Shown: positions 16,925 through 29,787, counted from the stretch's first letter. The stretch: DNA of 64,000 nucleotides from Arthrobacter sp. DNA4 (GCF_024362385.1 NZ_CP101466.1:4278001-4342000), one strand, 5' to 3'. A program made the numbers and translations. Notes: generated by a model not told the origin, from the letters alone.

Positions 16925-17041
16925 AGACGGTAAGTCTAGGCGGCTGGGCCAGATGCGCCATCAAATATGGCTGCTAACCGGGGGTTTTGGGGACCATACC
17001 TGATGGAGCAAGTCAGGGGTTGTTTTGTTTGTTAAATGTGG

Positions 17042-17071
17042 GAGGCCCCAACCGTGTGTGGTTGGGGCCTC
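17042..17071 (-). terminator. Terminator of rRNA operon 2
   Basis: The same perfect 12-bp stem and 6-base loop as in operon 1 (GAGGCCCCAACC with GGTTGGGGCCTC), 15 bases after 5S. Confidence 0.85.
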
Positions 17072-17086
17072 GACCATGAATGATGT

Positions 17087-17203
17087 TCCGGCGGTGACCT
17101 ACTCTCCCACACCCTCCCGGGTGCAGTACCATCGGCGCTGTGGGTCTTAGCTTCCGGGTTCGGAATGGGACCGGGCGTTTCCCCCACGCTATGACCGCCG
17201 TAA
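17087..17203 (-). rRNA. rrf: 5S ribosomal RNA, operon 2
   Basis: It has 117 bases, identical to the 5S at 6804-6920, with the same closing helix. The spacer to 23S differs from operon 1 in two short patches, a longer G-run (near 17224-17230) and a replaced stretch near 17282-17300. Confidence 0.95.
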
Positions 17204-17366
17204 CCCTTGTACCCGAACCCCCGGGGGGGGTTGGGAAATCTGTGGTTACAACATGTGGTGTTGTATGTAGTTGTGTTGGTTCCTACCAGTACCGTGCCCG
17301 TGTTGGGGGGTTGTTGGTTGGGAACCACATAGTGGACGCAAGCAGAATTTTGTATGTATCTGTGTG

Positions 17367-22525
<5,159 letters not shown>

Positions 22526-23109
22526 TAAAACAGACACAACCAAAACCACCGGAAATAACGGCGACAAAGGCTGCACAAAATTTGAAACCAGCTAAAAACA
22601 CCAAACCACACCACAGGGGCGGCACGATTCGGCAAATTCAACCAATTACATACATAATCGGTATCAACAAACTTGGCACACTATTGAGTTCTCAAACAAC
22701 AGACACACCCGGCACCACCCAAACCAACGTTCAGGATCGCTCCGGAGCAACTTTTCAAACTTACCCGATCCCACAATCCGAGTCAAATCCATCTTCCAGG
22801 ATTCACATCGAATTGAAGACCGCCCCATACCAATTTCAAGCGCCCTAAAGAGCAACCAGATTTTGGCTTTGATTTCGGGGTTTTGGCCACCCGGTGAACA
22901 GTTCTTCACTGTCTCCCCCGCGGCGACTTAGAAAACAATACACGCACTCCGGGCCCACCGCAAACCGGGTCTCCGGGGGCCGGAAATCCGCGGTTTTGCG
23001 CGGCGAAACCCGGGATGGAGCACCCAAGCGGCCTGCCGGCGTCGTAATTCCGGCGTGTGGGCTGCCGCACAGCCCGCCGACCCGGCGCCCACCTGCCACG
23101 GCTTAACGC
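22526..23109 (-). other. rRNA operon 2 leader and promoter region, and spacer to rpsN
   Basis: About 580 bases without a gene. The first 276 bases repeat the leader of operon 1 (16S stem arm at 22662-22671, boxA-like block, core promoter at 22758-22786). Beyond 22801 the sequence is unlike operon 1 except for the block at 22920-22942, which again reads GCGGCGACTTAGAAAACAAT and may be a second promoter element. The rest up to the rpsN terminator at 23110 shows nothing clear. Confidence 0.7.
22758..22786 (-). promoter_or_regulatory. Core promoter of rRNA operon 2
   Basis: TTGACT, 17 bases, TAAGTT on the minus strand, identical in sequence and position to the promoter of operon 1. Confidence 0.75.
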
Positions 23110-23145
23110 AGAAGGGCCGGCAACCCTAAGGTTGCCGGCCCTTCT
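23110..23145 (-). terminator. Terminator of the rpmB-rpmG-rpsN operon
   Basis: AGAAGGGCCGGCAACC and its exact complement form a 16-bp stem with a 4-base loop, 28 bases after the rpsN stop codon. It insulates the ribosomal-protein operon from the rRNA promoter region downstream. Confidence 0.88.
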
Positions 23146-23172
23146 CAAGCAGCTGGAATCAGCGGTGCTGGA

Positions 23173-23478
23173 TTACCAGGAAGACTTGGTGATGCCCGGG
23201 AGCTCACCGCGGTGAGCCATGTCGCGGAAACGGACACGGGAGATACCGAACTTCTGGAAGGTGCCACGGGGGCGGCCGTCGATGATGTCGCGGTTGCGCA
23301 GACGGATCGGGGACGCGTTGCGGGGCAGCTTCTGCAGGCCCAGGCGGGCTGCTTCGCGTGCTTCGTCGGTTGCGTTTTCGTCAACCAGGGTCTTCTTCAG
23401 TTCGAGGCGCTTTGCAGCGTAACGCTCAACGATGACCTTGCGCTGCTCGTTGCGAGCAATCTTGGACTTCTTAGCCAT
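23173..23478 (-). CDS. rpsN: 30S ribosomal protein S14, zinc-independent long form
   Basis: The 101-residue protein begins [20 protein letters not shown] and carries the S14 core [21 protein letters not shown] and the end LPGITKSSW. It has no cysteines, so it is the C-minus form that does not bind zinc, unlike the 61-residue zinc-ribbon S14 usually found in the main ribosomal operon of actinobacteria. It is the last gene of rpmB-rpmG-rpsN, two bases after rpmG, and is followed by a strong terminator. In related bacteria such sets are often derepressed by Zur when zinc is scarce; that is family knowledge, not shown here. Confidence 0.96.
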   Translation of the reverse strand: MAKKSKIARNEQRKVIVERYAAKRLELKKTLVDENATDEAREAARLGLQKLPRNASPIRLRNRDIIDGRPRGTFQKFGISRVRFRDMAHRGELPGITKSSW

Positions 23479-23480
23479 GT

Positions 23481-23648
23481 TTAGCGCTCCTCTCGGAATT
23501 CGACGTGCTGGCGGATCTTGGGGTCGTACTTCTTCAGGACCATGCGGTCCGGGTCGTTACGACGGTTCTTGCGGGTTACGTAGGTGTAACCCGTGCCCGC
23601 GGTCGACTTGAGCTTGATGATCGGACGTACGTCCTTGTCCTTAGCCAC
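23481..23648 (-). CDS. rpmG: 50S ribosomal protein L33, zinc-independent form
   Basis: A 55-residue protein translated from a GTG: (M)[19 protein letters not shown] followed by [29 protein letters not shown], split here for length. This is L33 without the two CxxC pairs of the zinc-binding form. The GTG shares its first base with the TAG stop of rpmB, which indicates coupled translation and fixes the start. The gene is short but conserved throughout. It is the middle gene of a three-gene operon ending at 23110. Confidence 0.95.
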   Translation of the reverse strand: MAKDKDVRPIIKLKSTAGTGYTYVTRKNRRNDPDRMVLKKYDPKIRQHVEFREER

Positions 23649-23884
23649 TAGAGCTTCACCCCACGAGCCAGAACGTCGGCGACGACTGCGTCGATACCGC
23701 GCACGTCGATGGTCTTGATGCCACGTGCAGAAACCTGCAGCGTGACGTTACGGCGCAGGGACGGAACCCAGTAGCGCTTCTTCTGGATGTTCGGATCGAA
23801 CCGACGCTTGTTGCGGCGGTGCGAGTGCGAAATGCTGTGCCCAAAGCCCGGCTCGGCCCCGGTCACTTGGCAGTGTGCTGCCAT
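23648..23884 (-). CDS. rpmB: 50S ribosomal protein L28
   Basis: The 78-residue protein starts [20 protein letters not shown] and holds the L28 core [19 protein letters not shown]. It has one cysteine (C5) and lacks the CxxC pairs of the zinc-binding form, so it belongs to the C-minus class like the L33 and S14 beside it. GAGGAG lies upstream of the ATG at 23884. It is the first gene of the operon and is divergent from the ferric-reductase-like gene at 24199. A weakly palindromic TTGAAAGTAATGATCC (23901-23916) just upstream is a possible, unproven Zur site. Confidence 0.96.
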   Translation of the reverse strand: MAAHCQVTGAEPGFGHSISHSHRRNKRRFDPNIQKKRYWVPSLRRNVTLQVSARGIKTIDVRGIDAVVADVLARGVKL

Positions 23885-24198
23885 GACTTCTCCTCAAGAA
23901 TTGAAAGTAATGATCCGCATATCTGCTGCTGGACCATGCTGCCAAGTGCGACCCACAGAATGTACGGGCAACGGTTAGTTACGCAACTTGAGCCCCTAAC
24001 TACCGGCCACCCTGGAGAAAATTACCGGGCAACCGGAGCAATTGCGCACGCTCCGCGCACTTAGCGCCTACCAAGTCTACGAGTTGACGCAATTAAAGAC
24101 CAATCGGGTGTATAAGGGCTTGCCCCTGCTGAAAGGTCACAGCCGCCGCTGGTCCCTTTTCACAGCAGGGACATAGCTTCCCCACGCATGTTTGATTC
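23885..24198. other. Divergent intergenic region between rpmB and the ferric-reductase-like gene
   Basis: About 314 bases without a gene. It must hold the leftward ribosomal promoter and the rightward promoter of the redox operon. TATAAG at 24112-24117 is a plausible rightward -10. The transcript from there would carry the hairpin at 24124-24170. The TTGAAAGTAATGATCC stretch near rpmB may be an operator. No other repeats or small ORFs look real. Confidence 0.45.
24124..24170 (+). other. Hairpin in the 5' leader of the flavinylation redox operon
   Basis: CCCTGCTG (24124-24131) pairs with CAGCAGGG (24163-24170), and the inner AAAGG can pair with CCCTTTT with a small bulge. It lies about 28 bases before the start codon at 24199, so it could affect translation or be a short attenuator-like element. 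No known riboswitch pattern is recognised. Confidence 0.4.
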
Positions 24199-25665
24199 AT
24201 GAACACGCAGCTCCTGCCGGCGTCCCCGGCCGCAAGCAGCTCCGGCCGCCCGGAGCTTTCACCACCGAAGATACCCGCCCGCGGCTGGTTTGCCCGCCAG
24301 TACCGCCAGCGCATGCTGCGGACGGACCTGCTGACCGTCATTGCCTGGGCATCCGTTGCCGCGGCAATCTCCCTGTGGCTGGCCGACGGCGGGGCCACCA
24401 ACATCACTTCGCCCGCCCCACTGTTCACGGCTGCGGGGATCGTGGCCGGGCTGGCGGGCATGGACCTGGTCCTGCTCATGCTGCTCCTGGCCGCAAGGAT
24501 CCCGTTCATCGACCGCACCATCGGCCATGACCGGGCCCTGGAATTTCACGGCAAACTGGGAAAGCCGTCCCTCTACCTCCTGTTGGCGCACAGCCTCCTG
24601 CTCGCCGTCGGATACGGCATGGCCGAGGGACTGGACCCGGTCAGCGAGTCCATCAACCTGTGGGTGCAGGTGCCCGATATGTGGCTGGCGTTCGTCTCCA
24701 TGGCGCTGTTCATCGCCGTCGTCGTGACCTCCCTGGTGGCTGTGCGCCGGCGCTTCCCCTATGAGTTCTGGTACGTGGTCCACCTGCTGACCTACGCGGC
24801 GGTGGCAACGTCAATCCCGCACCAGTTCAGCGTGGGCGGCCTCTTCGCCGCCGGCACCTGGCAGCGGTGGTATTGGCTCGCCATCTGCATCTACACCGGC
24901 TCGGCGCTGGTGTACTTCCGCATCCTTGAGCCGGTGCTGGCCACCGTGCGCCACCAACTGACGGTGGCCCGTGTGGAAGCCGTGGCTCCGGGCGTGGTGA
25001 ACATCGTCATGCGGGGCCGGAAGCTGGACCAGCTGGCAGGAACGGGCGGACGCTTCTTCATCTGGCGCTTCCTGGCTCCGGGCATGTGGTGGCACCCCCA
25101 CCCGTTCAGCCTGTCCGCGGAGCCCGTGGTCAACGGCCGGGACGGCCAGGGGACGCTGCGGGTTACTGTCCGGAACCTTGGCGACGGTTCCGCCCGGCTG
25201 CTCCGGCTGCGGAAGGGCACCAAGGTGGCCCTGGAGGGCCCCTACGGAATGCTCAGCACGGCAGCCCGGACGAAGAACAAGGTGGTGATGATCGGCGCCG
25301 GCATCGGCATCACTCCCCTGCGCGCGCTGCTGGAGACCACCCCATTTGCTCCTGGCCAGGCCACGGTCCTCCTCCGCGGCCACACCGACAAGGAGCTTTA
25401 CCTGGGCAACGAAATCCTTGACCTCTGCCAGGCGCGCGGGGTCCGGCTCTTCCACCTCACCGGGCCGCGGGGCCACGGCCAGTCCACCTGGCTTCCCGAG
25501 GAGTCGGTGCGCAACGGCTACAGCCTTACCTCCTATGTGCCGGACATCAGGGATGCGGACGTCTACGTCTGCGGCCCGGCGGCGTGGGCGGCCAACGTCA
25601 TTGCGGATGCCGGGAAGGCCGGCGTCCCCGAGGAACAGATCCATCACGAAAGGTTTGACTGGTGA
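24199..25665 (+). CDS. Ferric-reductase-like membrane flavocytochrome (haem TM domain + FAD/NAD(P)H module)
   Basis: The 488-residue protein has about six TM segments (residues 44-250) with two histidine pairs, H117/H131 and H195/H208, spaced like the bis-haem ligands of ferric reductase/NADPH-oxidase-like proteins. A ferredoxin-reductase-type C-terminal module follows (about 251-488) with the flavin motif HPFSLS (301-306), the nucleotide motif GAGIGITP (366-373) and the terminal CGP...FDW pattern. It should pass electrons from cytoplasmic NAD(P)H through haem to an acceptor outside the membrane. The next gene overlaps it by four bases (GTGA) and encodes an exported FMN-binding protein, followed by ApbE. 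The likely acceptor is therefore that flavoprotein. Confidence 0.88.
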   Translation: MNTQLLPASPAASSSGRPELSPPKIPARGWFARQYRQRMLRTDLLTVIAWASVAAAISLWLADGGATNITSPAPLFTAAGIVAGLAGMDLVLLMLLLAARIPFIDRTIGHDRALEFHGKLGKPSLYLLLAHSLLLAVGYGMAEGLDPVSESINLWVQVPDMWLAFVSMALFIAVVVTSLVAVRRRFPYEFWYVVHLLTYAAVATSIPHQFSVGGLFAAGTWQRWYWLAICIYTGSALVYFRILEPVLATVRHQLTVARVEAVAPGVVNIVMRGRKLDQLAGTGGRFFIWRFLAPGMWWHPHPFSLSAEPVVNGRDGQGTLRVTVRNLGDGSARLLRLRKGTKVALEGPYGMLSTAARTKNKVVMIGAGIGITPLRALLETTPFAPGQATVLLRGHTDKELYLGNEILDLCQARGVRLFHLTGPRGHGQSTWLPEESVRNGYSLTSYVPDIRDADVYVCGPAAWAANVIADAGKAGVPEEQIHHERFDW

Positions 25666-26189
25666 AAATTCGCGGAACAGTCGCAGCAGCTTTGGCCTCC
25701 GCCGGGATCCTCCTGGCGGGCTGGCAGACAGGCACGCAGGCGGGCGGCATCAGCACCGTGGCATCAAGTACGACGGCGACAGGCACCACGGGTGCCACCG
25801 GCACGGGAGCGTCGGGCTCGTCGGGGTCCTCCAGCTCGTCGGGCACCACAGGTTCCTCCGGGTCCGCAAGCTCCTCCGGGTCCACGAGCTCCGGATCCTC
25901 CAGTTCCTCCACCTCCGGCACCTACAAAGGAAACACCGTCCAGACCCGGTTTGGCCCCGTGCAGGTCCAGATCACGGTGGCGAACGGGAAGATCACCGAT
26001 GTCACGGCGCTGCAGCTGACCAACACGGACGGCAAATCCATCCAGATCAGCAACCGCGCGGCGCCCCTGCTCCGCAGCAAGGTCCTGGCGGCACAATCTG
26101 CCAATGTCCAGACCGTCAGCGGCGCCACCATCACCAGCGACGCCTACCTCACCTCTCTCCAGGCAGCCATCGATGCAGCAAACCTCTAA
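25662..26189 (+). CDS. Exported FMN-binding domain protein with flavinylation motif
   Basis: This 175-residue protein starts from a GTG that overlaps the upstream stop. It has a hydrophobic N-terminal signal or anchor (about residues 5-22), a long Ser/Gly/Thr-rich linker (about 30-86), and an FMN_bind domain (about 90-173) ending in the motif S153-G-A-T156, followed by ITSD. In NqrC/RnfG-type proteins the Thr of this motif carries FMN through a phosphoester bond made by ApbE. The ApbE gene is next. The protein is probably an extracytoplasmic one-electron carrier fed by the membrane flavocytochrome upstream; its final acceptor is unknown. The flexible linker suggests it reaches away from the membrane. 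Confidence 0.88.
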   Translation: MKIRGTVAAALASAGILLAGWQTGTQAGGISTVASSTTATGTTGATGTGASGSSGSSSSSGTTGSSGSASSSGSTSSGSSSSSTSGTYKGNTVQTRFGPVQVQITVANGKITDVTALQLTNTDGKSIQISNRAAPLLRSKVLAAQSANVQTVSGATITSDAYLTSLQAAIDAANL

Positions 26190-27036
26190 CCCCATGCCGG
26201 CACCCGCCGGCACGGCTGGCATCACTCTAAAGGCCCGCACCTTTGAATGCATGGGAACGGTCATCGGCCTGACGATGCCGGTGGACTCCCCCGCGGAAGG
26301 GCAGCCGGGGCTCGACGTGCTCGCTGCCGCCACCGCCGTCGTCGAACGCCTGTTCCGGGACCTGGATGACACGTTTAGCCTGTACCGTCCCGAGTCGGAA
26401 GCCAGCCGGCTGGCGCGCGGTGAACTGAAGCTGCCCCACGCGTCGGCACAGATGCGGGAGCGTTACACCGAAGCCCATGAGTGGCGCCTGCGCACGGAAG
26501 GGGCCTTCACCCCTGAAAGGCCGGACGGGGTGCTGGATCTGTCCGGCATCATCAAGGGCCATGCCATCCGCGAGGCCGGGACGTCGCTCCTTGCCCTGGG
26601 CCGCCGGGACTGGTGCCTGAACGCCGGCGGCGACGTCCTGGTCAGCGGCTCGCCGCACCCCGGCAGCGCCGAGCCCTGGAAAGCCGGCGTGGTGGACCCT
26701 GCCGACCGCCAGACCCTCATCACCGGATATCCGCTGGGCGGCAACAGCCGGCACAGCGCGATGGCCACCTCCGGCTCCGCTGAACGCGGCGAGCACATCT
26801 GGCGGGTGGCGGGCGGGGCGCGTGACGCCGGGTTTGTCCAGGTCACCGTTGCCGCCGAGGATATTGTCACCGCCGACGTCCTGGCCACCGCCATCGTTGC
26901 CGGCGGGACACGGATGCTGGACCATGCCGCGGACAACTGGGACGTTGCCGTACTGGCCATCCGCGCGGACGGCTCAATGCTGGCGACTCCGGCGTTCCAG
27001 CCAGGGTCGGAAAGGCGCAGCCAGGACCCGCGCTAA
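26173..27036 (+). CDS. apbE: FAD:protein FMN transferase (ApbE family)
   Basis: The 287-residue enzyme has the ApbE signatures DLSGIIKG (about residues 122-129), NAGGD (150-154), ATSGS (198-202) and the Mg-binding TADVLATA (233-240). ApbE transfers FMN from FAD to a Thr in target proteins such as the FMN-binding protein encoded just before. The ATG at 26173 overlaps that gene by 17 bases; a second ATG at 26194, after the stop, is also possible, and an ORF extension to 26104 would overlap far too much. No clear signal peptide is visible with either start, so its side of the membrane is uncertain. This completes a three-gene redox operon. Confidence 0.93.
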   Translation: MQQTSNPMPAPAGTAGITLKARTFECMGTVIGLTMPVDSPAEGQPGLDVLAAATAVVERLFRDLDDTFSLYRPESEASRLARGELKLPHASAQMRERYTEAHEWRLRTEGAFTPERPDGVLDLSGIIKGHAIREAGTSLLALGRRDWCLNAGGDVLVSGSPHPGSAEPWKAGVVDPADRQTLITGYPLGGNSRHSAMATSGSAERGEHIWRVAGGARDAGFVQVTVAAEDIVTADVLATAIVAGGTRMLDHAADNWDVAVLAIRADGSMLATPAFQPGSERRSQDPR

Positions 27037-27047
27037 CGGGACCCGCG

Positions 27048-27809
27048 CTACAGCCGCGTGAGCTGGGGGTACTTGGCCTGCAGGTTGTCCCCCGAGGATT
27101 TGCCGGTGACGCGGCGGACCACCCACGGCGCCGCGTACTCGCGGAACCACTGGGCGTTGGCACGGATGGCGTCGGCCCCGCTCAGTTCCGGGACCGGAGT
27201 CATGGGCGGGACATCAATGGAGTGGTCATACTTGAGGACCTCAAGCACGCGCTTGGCCATGTTCGCGTGGCCGGCGGCGGACATGTGCATCCGGTCGTGG
27301 GCCCACATGCCCCAGTCGTAGTACTCGCTGAAGCGCCAGTAGTCCACCAGCAGGGCGCCGTGGTCCCCGGCGATCCCGCGGACCAGTTCGTTGTAGATGG
27401 CAGTGCGGCCGCGCATGGTGCCGAACACCTTCGAGCCCCGGGCGTCGAAACCCGTGAACATCATCACGGTGGCACCGGTGGCAGCGAGCTTCCCCACGGC
27501 GTCGTTGTATTCCACGAGGAGGTCATCGATGTCCACGCGCGGGCGGAGAATGTCATTGGCACCGGCGTAGATGGTCACCAGGGTGGGGTTGAGCTCGACG
27601 GCGGCGTCCACCTGCTCAGCCAGGATCTGGCGGAGCTTCCTGCCACGGATGGCAAGGTTGGCGTAGCCGAAGTCCGGGTCCGCGGCGCAGAGTTGTTCCG
27701 CCACACGGTCGGCCCACCCGCGGACACCGTTGGGACGTGCCGGGTCGTCGTCACCGACGCCTTCGGTGAAAGAGTCGCCAAGTGCCACAAACCGGGAAGT
27801 GAAATCCAT
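27048..27809 (-). CDS. SGNH/GDSL-type hydrolase (paralogue 1)
   Basis: The 253-residue hydrolase has block I GDSFTEG (residues 11-17, nucleophile S13), block III GAND (83-86) and a block V D-x-x-H in AHDRMHMS near residue 175. Family members are esterases or acyl hydrolases; substrates cannot be predicted. The ATG at 27809 puts the Ser motif at the usual place; the longer frame to 27845 needs a TTG start. No signal peptide is seen, so it is likely cytoplasmic. A close paralogue lies 900 bases away at 28714-29580 on the same strand (shared NGVRGWADRVAE, YANLAIR, FTGFD), with a MarR/YciI pair between, so a local duplication is likely. It is convergent with apbE, with 11 bases between stops. Confidence 0.88.
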   Translation of the reverse strand: MDFTSRFVALGDSFTEGVGDDDPARPNGVRGWADRVAEQLCAADPDFGYANLAIRGRKLRQILAEQVDAAVELNPTLVTIYAGANDILRPRVDIDDLLVEYNDAVGKLAATGATVMMFTGFDARGSKVFGTMRGRTAIYNELVRGIAGDHGALLVDYWRFSEYYDWGMWAHDRMHMSAAGHANMAKRVLEVLKYDHSIDVPPMTPVPELSGADAIRANAQWFREYAAPWVVRRVTGKSSGDNLQAKYPQLTRL

Positions 27810-27866
27810 GCGGTTAGTTTGCCACCCGTTGCCGGAAGCAACCAATCACCCGGGATGCTCCGCAGG

Positions 27867-28352
27867 TCAGCCCTGGGTTTCGCGCAGGATCCAGTGGTCC
27901 GAGTCCAGGCGTCCCACCACTTTTTCACCGATCCGCGCCAAGTCCAGCACGTCCTGTTCAGTCAGGGCATCGAGGAACAGGCCACGAACGTCCTCAACAT
28001 GCGCCGGGGCCAGGCCCACGATGGTGGCCATGCCTTCCTCGGTGAGGTGCGCGGTGGTCACCCTCGCGTCGTGGGGGTGCGGGCGGCGTTCCACCCAGCC
28101 GCGCTTCTGCAGTTTGGTCACCACGTGTGAGAGGCGGGAAAGGGAGGCACTGGTGCGGGCTGCGAGCTCGCTCATGGGCAGGAACCGGTCCTCGGCTTCG
28201 GACAGCATGGCCAGGACCGTGTAATCGAACAGGGACAGTTTTCCCGCAGCGTGCAGCTTGGTGTCCAGGGCGGCAGGCAGCAGCGTATTGATGCTTACCA
28301 GTGCCAGCCAGGCGCGGCGTTCGTCAGCGTTGAGCCAGCGGGGTTCGGTCAT
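27867..28352 (-). CDS. MarR-family transcriptional regulator
   Basis: The 161-residue protein has a MarR winged helix (about residues 40-125, with LPMSELAARTSASLSRLSHVV as recognition region and RRPHPHDARVTTAHLTEEG as wing). Such dimers respond to small phenolic or oxidative signals and usually repress nearby genes. It is divergent from the YciI-like gene at 28412 with a 59-base gap that holds TTGATCCTTCAA, a likely operator. A TAGAAT -10 (28361-28366) is so close to the ATG at 28352 that the transcript may be nearly leaderless. The SGNH gene downstream starts 57 bases after its stop and may be co-transcribed. Confidence 0.92.
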   Translation of the reverse strand: MTEPRWLNADERRAWLALVSINTLLPAALDTKLHAAGKLSLFDYTVLAMLSEAEDRFLPMSELAARTSASLSRLSHVVTKLQKRGWVERRPHPHDARVTTAHLTEEGMATIVGLAPAHVEDVRGLFLDALTEQDVLDLARIGEKVVGRLDSDHWILRETQG

Positions 28353-28369
28353 GTTCCCTATTCTACGAT

Positions 28370-28381
28370 TGATCCTTCAAG
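28370..28381. promoter_or_regulatory. Probable MarR operator between divergent genes
   Basis: TTGATCCTTCAA has inverted TTGA/TCAA arms and lies just upstream of the TAGAAT -10 of the marR-type gene. Its form and place fit MarR autoregulation; binding is not shown. Confidence 0.45.
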
Positions 28382-28411
28382 TAGCTGGTGCGCCGCCGGT
28401 AGGCTTGCCCC

Positions 28412-28717
28412 ATGTATGTTGTCTCCCTCACCTACCGCGTGCCCCAGGAGATCGTCGACTTCCACAACGACGCCCACATGGCCTGGCTGCAGAAGGCGTT
28501 CGACGACGGCGTGTTCATCGCCGCCGGGCGCAAGATTCCGCGCACCGGCGGGTTGCTGCTGTCGCAGGCCGAACGGGAGACCCTGGATGCGAGCCTGGCG
28601 CAGGATCCGTTCTATACCAATGGGGTTGCCGACTTCGAAGTCATGGAGTTCCATGCAGGACGGGTGGCCCCGGGCTACGAAATCCTGTTGGACACCCCTC
28701 CCCAGCCCGCGCCCTAG
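28412..28717 (+). CDS. YciI-family protein
   Basis: The 101-residue protein matches YciI/YCII-like small proteins, with the ferredoxin-like alpha+beta fold and the conserved His/Asp surface (MYVVSLTYRVPQ, H18/H22 in FHNDAHMAWL, then DPFYTNGVADFEVMEF). Some members act on small halogenated or lactone substrates, but most have no known role. A TAGGCT -10 at 28400-28405 places the start of transcription at or near the ATG, so it is likely leaderless; no ribosome binding site is visible. Its TAG stop overlaps the TAG stop of the convergent SGNH gene in the sequence CTAG. The neighbouring MarR regulator probably controls it. Confidence 0.87.
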   Translation: MYVVSLTYRVPQEIVDFHNDAHMAWLQKAFDDGVFIAAGRKIPRTGGLLLSQAERETLDASLAQDPFYTNGVADFEVMEFHAGRVAPGYEILLDTPPQPAP

Positions 28718-29580
28718 GGCGTGCCGGCGCCGTAAGGTGTGCTGCCGCCGTCGTACGTTCCCGCGGCGAGCTTCTTCAACCCGCCCTTCCGCGGGACTTT
28801 GACCGGCTGGGGCCAGCGCGGGGTGAGGGTGTCCCCCAGCGTGACCCCACGGAGCTTGCGGCCGAAGAGCGGCAGGACCCAGTCGTGGACCCAGTGCCGC
28901 TGGCGCCGCTCCCACTCGCGCAGACTGGGCCGGGTGGGTGGTTCCCAGTCCTTGGGCTTGATCTTGTGCGGCACGCCCAGCTGGTCCAGCACCTGCCCTG
29001 CAAGGTATTTGTGCCCGGCTTTGGACATGTGGAGCCGGTCCGAGTCCCACATCCGCCGGTCGTGGAAGGCGTCCAGGGACCAGTAGTCCACCAGCACTGC
29101 ACCGTATTTATCCGCGATGTCCCGGACCCGCTGGTTGTAATAGGTGTTCCGCTTCTTCAGCGGCTCCAGCAACGCGGACACCTTGACGTCGAAACCCGTG
29201 AAGAGGACCAGCGTGGCCCCGGTGCCGGCCAGCCGGGCCACCAGCTGTTCGTAGTCCGCCATGAGCGCCGGCATGTCGGTCTTCAGGTCCAGGATGTCGT
29301 TGCCACCGGCGTAGAGCGTGACAAGCGTTGGCCGCATCCGCAGCGCCGGTTCCAGCTGCTCGTCGACGATGTGCCGCAGCCGTTTGCTCCTGATGGCCAG
29401 GTTCGCGTATTTCCACCCTGGCTGCGCTTTGGCGAGTTTCTCGGCCACCCGGTCGGCCCACCCCCGCACCCCGTTGGGCAGCCGCTCATCCCGGTCCCCC
29501 ACCCCTTCGGTAAAGGAATCCCCCAGGGCAACAAACACCCGCCGCCCGGAGTCAGGAAGCAAGGGATCAGAGGGCACCAC
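28714..29580 (-). CDS. SGNH/GDSL-type hydrolase (paralogue 2)
   Basis: The 288-residue hydrolase has GDSFTEG (residues 20-26, nucleophile S22), block III GGND in LYAGGNDIL, and D-x-x-H in DSDRLHMSKAGH. It is clearly related to the protein at 27048-27809 over most of its length but has a longer, basic C-terminal tail (about 230-288, with GRKLRGVTLGDTLTPRWPQP). The start is a GTG at 29580; a second GTG follows at once. No signal peptide is present. The substrate is unknown. It is followed, across the stop-codon overlap, by the convergent YciI gene. Confidence 0.87.
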   Translation of the reverse strand: MVPSDPLLPDSGRRVFVALGDSFTEGVGDRDERLPNGVRGWADRVAEKLAKAQPGWKYANLAIRSKRLRHIVDEQLEPALRMRPTLVTLYAGGNDILDLKTDMPALMADYEQLVARLAGTGATLVLFTGFDVKVSALLEPLKKRNTYYNQRVRDIADKYGAVLVDYWSLDAFHDRRMWDSDRLHMSKAGHKYLAGQVLDQLGVPHKIKPKDWEPPTRPSLREWERRQRHWVHDWVLPLFGRKLRGVTLGDTLTPRWPQPVKVPRKGGLKKLAAGTYDGGSTPYGAGTP

Positions 29581-29648
29581 GCTAACCTAGCCCCACAAAA
29601 GAAAGCGCAGGGAAAGCCGAGGTAAAGCAATGGTGACGAACCCTTGTA

Positions 29649-29765
29649 GCCGGAACCGGGGGCTTGCGTAGGAGCGCATCGCCGACAGGAGCGCAGTGAA
29701 GGCCGCCCGCGGCGGGAACGCAGCGGAAGGAGGTGTCTAAGCGACGGCAAGCCGCCGGTTCCGGC
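29649..29765. repeat. Large imperfect palindrome between the siderophore-reductase and SGNH genes
   Basis: GCCGGAACCGGGGGCTTGC (29649-29667) and GCAAGCCGCCGGTTCCGGC (29747-29765) are reverse complements except at one position, around a 79-base interior. The interior has its own repeats (GGAGCGCA twice, GAACGCAG) and a CCGCCcgcGGCGG hairpin. It lies in the 207-base gap between two minus-strand genes. It could be a dispersed REP-like element, a terminator complex or a structured RNA; I do not recognise it. Confidence 0.6.
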
Positions 29766-29787
29766 GTAGCCAGCAACGGGGCCGGGG

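Noticed and set aside
22845..23148. Minus-strand ORFs in the rRNA operon 2 promoter region
   Set aside because: No ribosome binding site or family resemblance, and they overlap the conserved promoter block and the rpsN terminator.
26104..26172. Upstream start for ApbE giving 310 residues
   Set aside because: It would overlap the FMN-binding gene by 86 bases and adds a Ser/Pro-rich stretch that is a shadow of that gene's C-terminus.
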